A stretch of DNA of 64,000 nucleotides from assembly GCF_932274485.2 (NCBI RefSeq), contig NC_065880.2, positions 4,813,695 to 4,877,694 of the forward strand, written 5' to 3'. The translations under genes were made by a program, and so were the position numbers. Positions 11,026-20,800 of this stretch are shown here, piece by piece. How positions within the stretch are numbered: position 1 is the first letter of the stretch; the number at the start of each line of letters is the position of its first letter. The notes beneath the pieces were generated by a model that did not search any database, was not told the origin of the DNA, and saw nothing but the letters and a program-made list of their open reading frames with translations. The stretch comes from Patella vulgata (Eukaryota > Mollusca > Gastropoda > Patellidae).

Positions 11026-12480
11026 GCGTGGGTTAGGGTGCGCTGCTTACAGGTTAGCCCCTTCCCCACTGGGAAATCCCGTGGAAGGTGTTCAGCCAAC
11101 CCCTGGATCCAACATCCAATATGAGTCAACATTGCGTGGAGCCATAGATCAACCAAAGATGGTTTATTATTCTTTAAATACGCGGGAACAAAATGGTTAT
11201 TATGGGTAACATCAACACAGCTACACGGTTACCACTTGAATAAAAAAACGCGTGGTTTAGGGTGCTCATCACTAGTGGTCTGCCCTGTTCCACTGACAAG
11301 GGACGTACTCAGCCAACACCTTGAACGAACCCAACCGCAACCCGAGCAACAAACATTTCTTTCATTGTAGATAATTATATATCATATTTTATAGTTATAG
11401 TTTGTATTGTACACGTAAAATAACCTTTGATATCTGGCGACGGGTAGGAGACGCCACTACCCCGGCAAAATTATCCTATCTCGCATTACACAGGTAAACC
11501 TAGAGAAACAATATAACATAATAATTTTATCTAAAAGTATGGTGTTGACGTGACCCTAAACTCCATTTCCATTGTAAAAATAAAAGAGAGTTTAACGTTC
11601 TACTTTCGAGAACCAATCTGAACAACATGAGTATTTTTGTATACATGTATATATTGTCTCGTTATATTTTACATTTTATCAGTACTTGATAATGACTGGA
11701 GAAGCCTAGTAGAATCGTCGCTCAGTAATAAGCAGTAATTGTATTCCATAGAATTGTGACCTGTATATGAGGATTGGGTATGACAGCGGTAGTTCCATTT
11801 ACCTTTCGTCGCATTCCAGCTGCAAAGGTCATGAGTAATGGGTTGACAATTTTACAATTCAAACAAATTAACTTGCTTAGGGAAATTATTAACTTGATAC
11901 AAAGTTTCTTCCCAACATTTAGCCATTGTGTGTAAGTTTTGTGTGCATTGGTGCAGATCTTTTTCTTTTTACCTTTGTTATGTTATTTTGTATGTTTGTT
12001 AAATTCCATGGGATCTAGTTTTTTTTGTCCCATCCGAAGGTCTTGTCTAAAAAAATTCACGAGCATAATTATGTTTTGAGCTTCAAAAGTTTCATTATGA
12101 AAAGTATAGGTTCAGTAATTTAAGTGTAACACCAAGGTTGTGGACCCTGTAATGTCACAATTTTTATCCGATTGTGATGGAACTTAAAGCATATGTTTAT
12201 ACACCAAATATCGCGGTTCCTTTCGATTGTCGCGCATGTCAAACCATAACTGTGATGAGGTACCATATTCCACAAGATCATTTGTGTTCAATGGTGTTTT
12301 TTTACCTCAAGAGTTCCATAAAATATTTCATTAGCCAACCAGCAACATGGTCAAATCTTCTATATGCCATTTTCATCTACGAATGCCGGAAAACACACTA
12401 AATACTGGAAAACATCTTAAATAGGTAGCCTGGAGCCTGGTCCTCTGTATGCGGAGGGGGGGGGGGGGTAGGTTGTTCCG
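11026..12480. other. 3' flank of copy A with a decayed ancestral tail piece
   Basis: At about 11108-11215 a non-functional piece still reads QYESTLRGAIDQP and VYYSLNTREQNGYY, the C-terminal tail of the sister copies, followed by TTGAATAAAA. Two degraded repeats beginning ACGCGTGG lie at 11022 and 11250. From about 11340 to 12450 I see no gene and only AT-rich unique-looking sequence. Confidence 0.5.
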
Positions 12481-13590
12481 GTGTCTTCCAGAGGATCAGC
12501 GGGGGGTTAAAGTTAGGGTTAGGTTTTTCCGGTGTTTTCCAGAGGACCAGGCTCCGGATTACCTATTTAGGGTGTTTTCCTGTATTTACTGTGTTTTTCG
12601 GTATTTAGTGTTTATCCGGTATTTTCTGGTATTCAGTATAACATCGTGTTGTCCGGTAGTTTCCCTGCAGTACAGCTTTAGTAAACGAATAGATAAATTC
12701 CTGATGTGGGGAAACACATTATTAGTTTTAATTTTGTTATCGTTTACATTACAGAATAACGTATTTGTACACTATTTGACTCGAACATTATGAATAGTAG
12801 TAAATTCATTACTGGACTTGTGGCCGGGGTAGCTCTATGAGTATGGCGCTGGCTCATTAACCAAGGACTCCAGGTTTCGATCCCGGTTGAGTTCCCTTAG
12901 TCAGAGGTGCACGACGGATGACCTGATAGGGTACCTGATCTAGTTGTTTGGCGTGCACTTAATAAAAACCAACATTGACTGTTGGAATTCAATTATGTCG
13001 CGGTCAAACTTTCACTCATAGCATACATGGCATTTACTCGTCTCCATTAGCCAGCGTGGAACGGAGCAGTAAGACGCTAATTCTAGTTTTACTTCAGTAA
13101 TTCTGGGGACAGGGGTGGATGGCCGAATGGTTAGCGCGTGCGCGTTGTATCATATGGTTTCTCATTGAGTCAACTGGCTTGATTTTGATTACCCGTACGT
13201 GAGAAGGAGTATGGTTGCCTGTCCAACCTCGCGGATTTTCTCCAAGTTCTTCGGTTTCCTCCCACTGCTAAAGATCCTTACGCGCAAGTGAATTAGTGCC
13301 GAAATGACCTGGTTTGTGTCGAGTGGACGTTAACCCCATTTCTCGCACACTTTCCTCATTAATTCAACAATAATTCATATTAAAATATTATTTATTACAA
13401 CTCACATATGGATGACATCTGCCTTATCAATGATAGGAAAACTATCGATATCAGCAGCCTATGCCACCATACATATCTTTAGTGCAGAACTGTTTCCAAT
13501 AGTTCTCAGAAACTCAGCTTTAGGAAGTAGTTCTACCTGTTCACATTTTGGGGGAATGCTATATGCTATATTGCTGATCTAGTAAGTATT
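12481..13590 (+). pseudogene. segmental duplication carrying a decayed SLC22 exon
   Basis: This block repeats 1-1110 including its low-complexity start, family-3 and family-2 SINEs and the SLC22 exon. The exon copy at about 13405-13585 still reads MTSALSMIGKLSISAAYAT and LRNSALGSSSTCSHF. A short deletion after GGML shifts the frame before the donor-like GTAAGT. No following SLC22 exon is seen, so this is a dead partial duplicate. Confidence 0.8.
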
Positions 13591-13624
13591 AATATAACAC
13601 ACAATATTAATAACAACATTAACA

Positions 13625-14460
13625 ATTATTTGTCTCTAAGGTATAAATGCCATATTTAAAGATAATCATATCGTTAGGTACATTAACAAAGTCCCACCAC
13701 ACTCCGCAAAGTCCAACAATACTTCACACATCAAAGTGTGATTTAGACTACAGTCTCAATGGTATATGCCATATATTTTAAAGATAATGATGTCGTTAGG
13801 TACTTTAACAAAGTCCAACCACACTCCTCCAATCAAAGTGTGATTTAGACTACAGTCTCAATGGTATAAATGCCATATATTTTAAAGATAATGATGTCGT
13901 TAGGTACTTTAACAAAGTCCAACCACACTCCTCCAATCAAAGTGTGATTTAGACTACAGTTTCAATGGTATAAATGCCATATATTTTAAAGATAATGATG
14001 TCGTTAGGTACTTTAACAAAGTCCAACCACACTCCACCAATCAAAGTGTGATTCAGACTACAGTCTCGATGGTATAAATGCCATATATTTTAAAGATAAT
14101 GATGTCGTTAGGTACTTTAACAAAATCCCACCTTACTCCAAAGTGTGATTTAGACTACAGTCTCAATGGTATAAATGCCATATATTTTAAAGATAATGAT
14201 GTCGTTAGGTACTTTAACAAAATCCCACCATACTCCAAAGTGTGATTCAGACTACAGTCTCAATGGTATAAATGCCATATATTTTAAAGATAATGATGTC
14301 GTTAGGTACTTTAACAAAATCCCACCTTACTCCAAAGTGTGATTTAGACTACAGTCTCAATGGTATAAATGCCATATATTTTAAAGATAATGATGTCGTT
14401 AGGTACTTTAACAAAATCCCACCATACTCCAAAGTGCGATATAGGCTGAAGCCAGACTAG
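13625..14460 (+). repeat. satellite array, about eight units of 97-122 bp
   Basis: The phrase GATGTCGTTAGGTAC recurs at intervals of about 122, 105, 103, 104, 97, 97 and 97 bases, with ATAAATGCCATATATTTTAA and AAAGTGTGATTTAGACTACA in each unit. The last four units form a shorter, more homogeneous subclass. Short open frames inside are by-products of the repeat. Confidence 0.9.
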
Positions 14461-14505
14461 TTATTAGGAGATGGGAACAATGAGTCCTTGACCTGATGTG
14501 TGTTA

Positions 14506-16040
14506 TATACTATTCAAAAAAAGTAGGGGATATTTGATTTTGGGGGCATAATACTAAAATATGCAAATGACTACGAAAAAAGTCACTATAGAACCTAACA
14601 GAAGAAACATTTCCAGTTGCATGTGACGCCCAAACGCACCAATAGCTACCGCATGGAATGCAGGTGATGCTTGGGATCATCATGGGGGTCCAACCCAAGA
14701 TTTGCACGACTCTGACTTTGAATGTTACAGTCATTGTGGCATTGAATTCCAGGGTGGAAACATCAGTTTAATTGTTTTAGTGACCAGAAAACAAATTTTG
14801 ATATGCGTCGGCTTACCCAAAATGAAAGGTTACGTGCCCTTGGCATGCTACAGATCGGCACAACACAGGCGGTTGTGGCGCGGACGATGAATGTTTCTCA
14901 GTCTGTCATAAGCAGGCTATGGTCCAGATACCGTGATACACAATCTGTACAGGACAGACCACGCTCAGGTCGACCAAGGGCGACAACTCAAGCCCAGGAT
15001 CGATTTATCCGTACCTTGGCCTTGAGAAATCGTGTCATCACAGCAAATCAGATCAGCGCTCGTCTTCAAACAGACACTGGTGTGAGAGTGAGTGGCCAGA
15101 CGATTCGGAATCGACTGCATAGGGGTCACCTTCGCGCCCGACGTCCTCGCGTGATCCCTTGTTTGAGAGATCATCACATTCAGGCAAGACGTCGTTGGTG
15201 TAGGGATCGTCAACACTGGGATAATCGACGCTGGATCAATGTGATGTTTTCAGATGAGTCAAGGTTCACTGTTGATTTTTTGGACAGACGTAGGAGGGTG
15301 TGGCGTCGTCGAAACGAGCGCTTCCAAGACGTTAACGTCATCAGACATGATCGATTTGGGGGTGGTTCTGTTATGGTGTGGGGAGGCATCACTGTTGCTG
15401 GAAGAACGGCTTTACATGTTGTTGCAGGGCGTGTTACAGGCCAGTACTACCGGGACAACATCTTGGCAGTCCATGTTGTGCCGTTCGCACGACGTCATGG
15501 CCGCCGTTTCATCTTCCAGGATGACAACGCAAGATGTCACAGGGCCAGGATCGTTACAGGTTACCTCCAACAACAGAACATCACCACATTACCTTGGCCA
15601 GCACTGAGTCCCGACCTCTCCCCCATCGAGCATGTCTGGGACATGCTTGGACAGAGGTTACGTCAACGTCAACAACGTCCTGCCAATGTCCAAGAACTTG
15701 CTGCTGCGTTGCAACAGGAATGGGACAATCTGGACCAAAATGACCTTAGACGTCTCATTAGGAGTATGCCACGTCGGATCAATGCTTGTTTGGCAAACAG
15801 AGGAGGATTTACCCGTTACTGACTTGGTTGTGATGCTGTGGTAACTTTGCTGTTTGACCCCGGGTATCATTTTACCCTTATAATGGTCAGTCTGTGCCTT
15901 ACTTAGTATAACGATCATTTGGAATAAATCGATGAATGTGAACTTCATTTCATTTTGTCATTTGTTTCTTCGTCAGTTTCATTAGGTGACTTTAATAACA
16001 CTTAAAAATCAAATATCCCCTACTTTTTTTGAATAGTATA
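14506..16040 (+). mobile_element. complete Tc1-type DNA transposon
   Basis: Perfect 36-base terminal inverted repeats lie at 14506-14541 and 16005-16040 (outer part TATACTATTCAAAAAAAGTA), bordered by TA dinucleotides as expected for Tc1/mariner insertion. The element is about 1.5 kb with one intact transposase gene. Perfect ends and an unbroken frame indicate a recent insertion. A related deleted element lies at 48015-48730. Confidence 0.92.
14803..15822 (+). CDS. Tc1-family transposase, DD34E
   Basis: 339 residues, the usual length for the family. An N-terminal paired-type DNA-binding region (residues ~1-110) holds two helix-turn-helix units (VVARTMNVSQSVISRLW; ISARLQTDTGVRVSGQTIRN) joined by a GRPR motif. 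The catalytic core shows MFSDESRF (first Asp), GGGSVMVWGGI, FQDDNARCH (second Asp) and SPDLSPIEHVW (Glu). Exactly 34 residues separate the second Asp from the Glu, the Tc1 spacing. The enzyme binds the terminal repeats and catalyses cut-and-paste transposition in the nucleus. The frame is open throughout and the start fits the ends of the element, so the protein may be functional. Confidence 0.93.
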   Translation: MRRLTQNERLRALGMLQIGTTQAVVARTMNVSQSVISRLWSRYRDTQSVQDRPRSGRPRATTQAQDRFIRTLALRNRVITANQISARLQTDTGVRVSGQTIRNRLHRGHLRARRPRVIPCLRDHHIQARRRWCRDRQHWDNRRWINVMFSDESRFTVDFLDRRRRVWRRRNERFQDVNVIRHDRFGGGSVMVWGGITVAGRTALHVVAGRVTGQYYRDNILAVHVVPFARRHGRRFIFQDDNARCHRARIVTGYLQQQNITTLPWPALSPDLSPIEHVWDMLGQRLRQRQQRPANVQELAAALQQEWDNLDQNDLRRLIRSMPRRINACLANRGGFTRY

Positions 16041-17836
16041 TATTCCGCGTGTTATACACCATCTCTGTTGTTTTGTGTTACTGAGTTATATTTTGGCGTG
16101 AATTCCCCATTCTTTGTCAATAAAATGATCACATCCAGAACGAATTCTGTGTCACCCAATCAGTGTTTGTATGAAGGGACGTATAGGCTATACATATCTT
16201 CATCAACGTCGCTCATTAAGAAAAATATTCAATGACACAACCTCACTAAATTCAACTGCAATTGGACACAGGCACAAAGGGAGGTCTGTGGTGAAAAGCA
16301 CCACAAACCCAAAACACTCTATCAAAATGATTCTAAGACGAAAATTTTGTGGAATGTGGTACCACACAGGCACATAGGGAGATCTGAGAAGAAATTTTTG
16401 AAAAGATTGATATTTTTTTTCTAAGTCCAATATCTTGTGGAACTCTTGTGGTGAAAAACACCACAGACCCAAAACACTTAATTTTTTTTCCAACTAAATG
16501 ATTGATTGGAAAATACGATGTATTACAAATGGTACTTCATACAAAATAATTTGGCCGACAAAAATTATATTTATGTAACAAATCCTATACTTATTTTTCT
16601 AATATACATGAATAATAATTGATCAAACATTTAGAAATAAGCCGTTTTGGTAACGTTCACCATCACTTGACAACAGAAGCTATTATAACTTCCGTTTTTA
16701 ACAGTTCTGTTTTCATCAATCTTTAGATAGTCCAGCAGGATTTTCTGCATCAGTTGTTTTACCTTCAAACAGGAATGGTTGCTTGTATTAGAAAGTTCAT
16801 GAAAGATTTATTTTTGTTAATAGATATATTTTTCGATAACAACAAGGTTGTGTAACTTTACCTTCCCCTTAATGACAATGTTTTGTAGCAAATACAGATC
16901 ACGTTCTGTACACAATTAACCGTTGACAAAGGTTCTACCCTTGACCAGTGGCGGTTCAACTGTTTGTGATATATCGGTAATCAATAAATCCCACAATCGC
17001 AGACTTGCATGTTGTAGAGTCCGAATGATTTCTTACCAAACTCATTCTGCTGTAAACCTACTATAAACAATAATACGTGAACCACGTGCGTTTTACGATC
17101 CTCAAAGTTTTGGGGTATAGGTTCAATGCGGCGGGAATATTCATTCACTTTGATTAGGGAGCGCTTGATGTATATGTTGATAAGCTTAATGGTGAGCGGA
17201 AATGGAAAAGGTGAGAGACTTAAACGTACAACAGTTTCTGAGATAAAAAAAAACCCACGTAAAAGGGGCGTAGGCATTGGATCGTCTTTTAAATGCAATA
17301 AATTATTCTGCGACTTTGCATCCGTTGCAAGGTACAGCGACAAACAAGTCACGTAACACAAAAAATGACTTATTTTAATATATTTTTTATAGCTTGGGGT
17401 ATTTCCTCGCGAATACTATGTTTTGAGAAGAAGTTGAAGCATCATTTTAATAGATTAATTAGTTTGAATATGTTTTAGTTCAATTATATCGTCAAATCAC
17501 CCACTTTGTACGCGGGAAGGTATCTTTAAGTTTACATTACTGAATGCAATTTACTGAAAACAAATGACACGTGATTTGTAGGGCAGTTAAAACACTTCCC
17601 GGTCAGGTCAACGAATATGTTATTTCTAAAGTTTTAATATATTTTAATTGGCTATAGTGTTAAATTCGGGTGACACAGACATTTTAATTGTGCTACGAAT
17701 ATGTCAGTTCTGAAGTTTTTATATATTTTAATTCGTTACAGTGATATAGTCGGGCGATACAGACATTTTAATTGTCCCTCGACTTTGAATAACCAGCTAC
17801 ATTACTTCTTTCTCTTTTAATATTTTGAGAATAGTG
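16041..17836. other. 5' flank of receptor copy B
   Basis: Contains a piece shared with the 5' flank of copy A (16490-16900) and a ~235-base unit at 16920-17153 that is repeated nearly identically at 18038-18271, on the other side of exon 1. No coding exon is visible. Confidence 0.5.
16920..17153 (+). repeat. 235-bp direct repeat, left copy
   Basis: Nearly identical to 18038-18271; both start CCGTTGACAAAGGTTCTACC and share TTCTTACCAAACTCATTCTG. The pair brackets exon 1 of copy B. Confidence 0.85.
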
Positions 17837-20800
17837 ATGCTAGGCGATTATATGATGATAACGAAATTGGTTTACTGTTTCTGTCTCTTTCCACATTTTA
17901 TACAGTCTGGTAGGTAAAACATTATTTACTCATAACACGTGATCAACTCACTGGTTAATAAACCAGTTAAATCATAATTTACTCATAACACAGGTTATAC
18001 AGTCTATTGGTAAAGAAAGTACATTGAATTCTACCGTTGACAAAGGTTCTACCCTTGACCAGTGGCGGTTCAACTGTTTGTGATATATCGGTAATCAATA
18101 AATCCCACAATCGCAGACTTGCATGTTGTAGAGTCCGAATGATTTCTTACCAAACTCATTCTGCTGTAAACCTACTATAAACAATAACACTTGAACCACG
18201 TGCGTTTTACGATCCTCAAAGTTTTAGGGTATAGGGTCAATGCGGCGGGAATATTCATTCACTTTGATTCCCACACTCGTGATTAGACGACAGATGGTAT
18301 CTGGTCAGCTCTATCTCGACGATCAGTCCCCGAAATAGTACCATGCTGCATTTTTGGCAGTCTATTTCTTAAAATTTCAAGCCGAAAATATTCATTCATT
18401 TCGATGCACCTATTCTGTTCCTTTGACACCTGGTCGGATACGGATAAACTAGTGAGCAGGCGACAGTCGGTATCTGGTCAGCTCAATAGGTGTTTTGGAT
18501 CTCCGCCACCTTGGCACAGATTATAAATGAAATGAAATGAAATGGGGTTTAACGTCCTACTGTCCTGCTCCGAACTGGGCTAACTAATGAAGACGGGCTT
18601 ACGCCATACATCGTGCTACGGCCCACTCTTATATCGAATTCCAAATGCCAGGGGATCTTTTACGTGCACGCCAATGAGTACACGGGACCTCGGTTTTTCG
18701 CCCCATCCGAACGACTAGACAGCTTTCCTTGTCAGATCTACTGCTAACACGTGGTATACTGTCTGGATAGTGAAACCGTCTAATTATCATCCTCGGTATC
18801 CCCAGTGTTTTCATTCCGTTCTACTCCATTATACTCTGGGTTAATCTATGGGGGAGACACGTTTTCAAATTAACCCAGGGTATAGTGGAGTAAACGGAAT
18901 GAAACCACTGGGGATACCGAGGATGTCTAATTATAATCAACCAATATATACTCTGGTCAGTAAAACTCATGCACCCATATAAAGCTAGTTAAATTATAAT
19001 CGACTTATAACGCAAAGCACGACGTGTTAATGCTAGAGAGACAGTCATAGAACTTTTAAACGATGGTGCTACATTCGGGTTTCAATTTACACGTACCTCA
19101 TTCCCAGGCAATTTTCTTCTAGACACACGATAGTCTCCTAGTCGATATTAGGGGTACATTATCGCCGTATATGATACATTTTTTTACAATATTCCTTAAA
19201 TTAGAGTCTACGATTAACGTGACTGGGGTTACCTATTTATCTCTGTTAATTTGGCATTGATGTACCTTTCAGAAACTAAAGTCAGTACAGCTTGTTTGGG
19301 GTTTCCAGGTATAGGATGTACTGACCATGCACTCAGCTGTACAGCATCAACAGTTATATCAATAACTAATATAACGTTTGGATATAGACGAGGATGTAGT
19401 ATTAGTGGTGTATCTAGCTGTCGTGATAAAACATGTTGTAGAGAACAGACTGGAGATTGTTTTACACCTTACAATCAAATTCTTCTATCAGTATTGCAAC
19501 AAGCCTGTAATAGTAGATCCAGTTGTACTCTTAATAGAAATAATGGCTTGAATGAAAGATCTCCATCTTGTTTTAATGGTATTTCTGCATTTCATTCTTA
19601 CAGCAAGATAGAATATCAGTGCAGTGCCATAGGTAAGTGTATTAGTAACTAATATAACGTTTGGATATAGACTAGGATGTAATAGTAGTAGTAGTAGTGT
19701 AGCTATATGTTTTGGAACAATGTGTGCCACACCTTTAAGCCAAACTCAACAGATCTGTAGTGGGAAATCAACCCGTACTATTTACATAAATAATGGATTT
19801 GTAAGAAACATCTAGATTCTGTGGTGGGCTTACTATGCGACATTCCAAAATCAAGATAGAATATGGTTGTAGTGCTATGGGTAAGGGTATTAGTAGCCAT
19901 CTTGATTGGCAGCTCTAGTCCGAACCACGACACTGACATTGTTTATTGTAATTACATTGTCATTTCGTTCTTTGACATACAGCCAATTACAATGCCATAT
20001 ATTCCTGGCATTAGGTATTGCTTTAAAGTGACACAATTACATTGATCTGTTTAGTCACAGTCAAGTTAAATGTAAGCGAATTTATTTACTCGTATTATGT
20101 TCGTAATTGACTATTGTCTGTTTTCACTGTTCAGATGGTTTCGGTTTGGTGTTTTTTACATGTCCATCGGCTATGACTTCCTATATGTATCACATAGACG
20201 ATACACTCCCATAAATTACCGTGTTATACAAATAACCCGAATTGAAAGTAAAACTCTACTAGTTTTACCTTTTCGCTGCTCGCTGAATGGGACAAAAGAC
20301 AGTATACATAGCACCAATTGGTAATGCTTTGGTTAAGACAAAATATCTCCAAATCTAATGAAAATGTGTTGATGAAATTTTCAGGAATCTTAGTAATGTA
20401 TAATTTGATCTTGTATCTAATTTTGATGTCGATAGTTTGATTTGTCGCGTCAGACTTTTGCTCTGCTCACCTGCACCAGGTCCATTTACCAGAAGAATTA
20501 TTACGAAACCAACACGTTTCTTCATTCGAATATGTAGTCAAATGTACTTACCAGTCCGTGTCACTTCCAACTAGCTGCAATATCGGAGTCAAAATCTTCA
20601 TATTCTGAGCCCGAATCTTATAGAATAGTTTCCAGAGCCGAAATACGTTTTCTTGATGCCATTATGACTTGATGCTATTGATCAAAATAACCCAAATATA
20701 TCAATACAAACTTTGTTTCTCACGCTTATAAAAAAAACTTTAGGCATTTATGGGTTTGATGTCCGTGTCCATTTTTAGTAACATTTCTCTTGCGTTGTAC

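Larger units (their letters stand above)
17910..18975 (+). repeat. copy B intron 1: donor-like repeats interrupted by a direct repeat, a SINE and a foldback
   Basis: Donor-context repeats (TCTG/GTAGGT, CACTG/GTTAAT, then GGTATACTGTCTGGATAG near 18752 and ATATACTCTGGTCAG near 18948) are split by the 235-bp repeat (18038-18271), a family-1 SINE (18523-18738, minus) and the 138-bp foldback (18788-18925). Confidence 0.6.

Noticed and set aside
13625-14460. Regularly spaced repeats that might suggest a CRISPR array or a repeat protein
   Set aside because: Units are contiguous without unique spacers and the context is an animal genome; open frames here arise from the repeat period.
19621-19730. 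TAG trinucleotide run as a coding serine tract
   Set aside because: It lies in the decayed second lectin exon, whose frame is broken.
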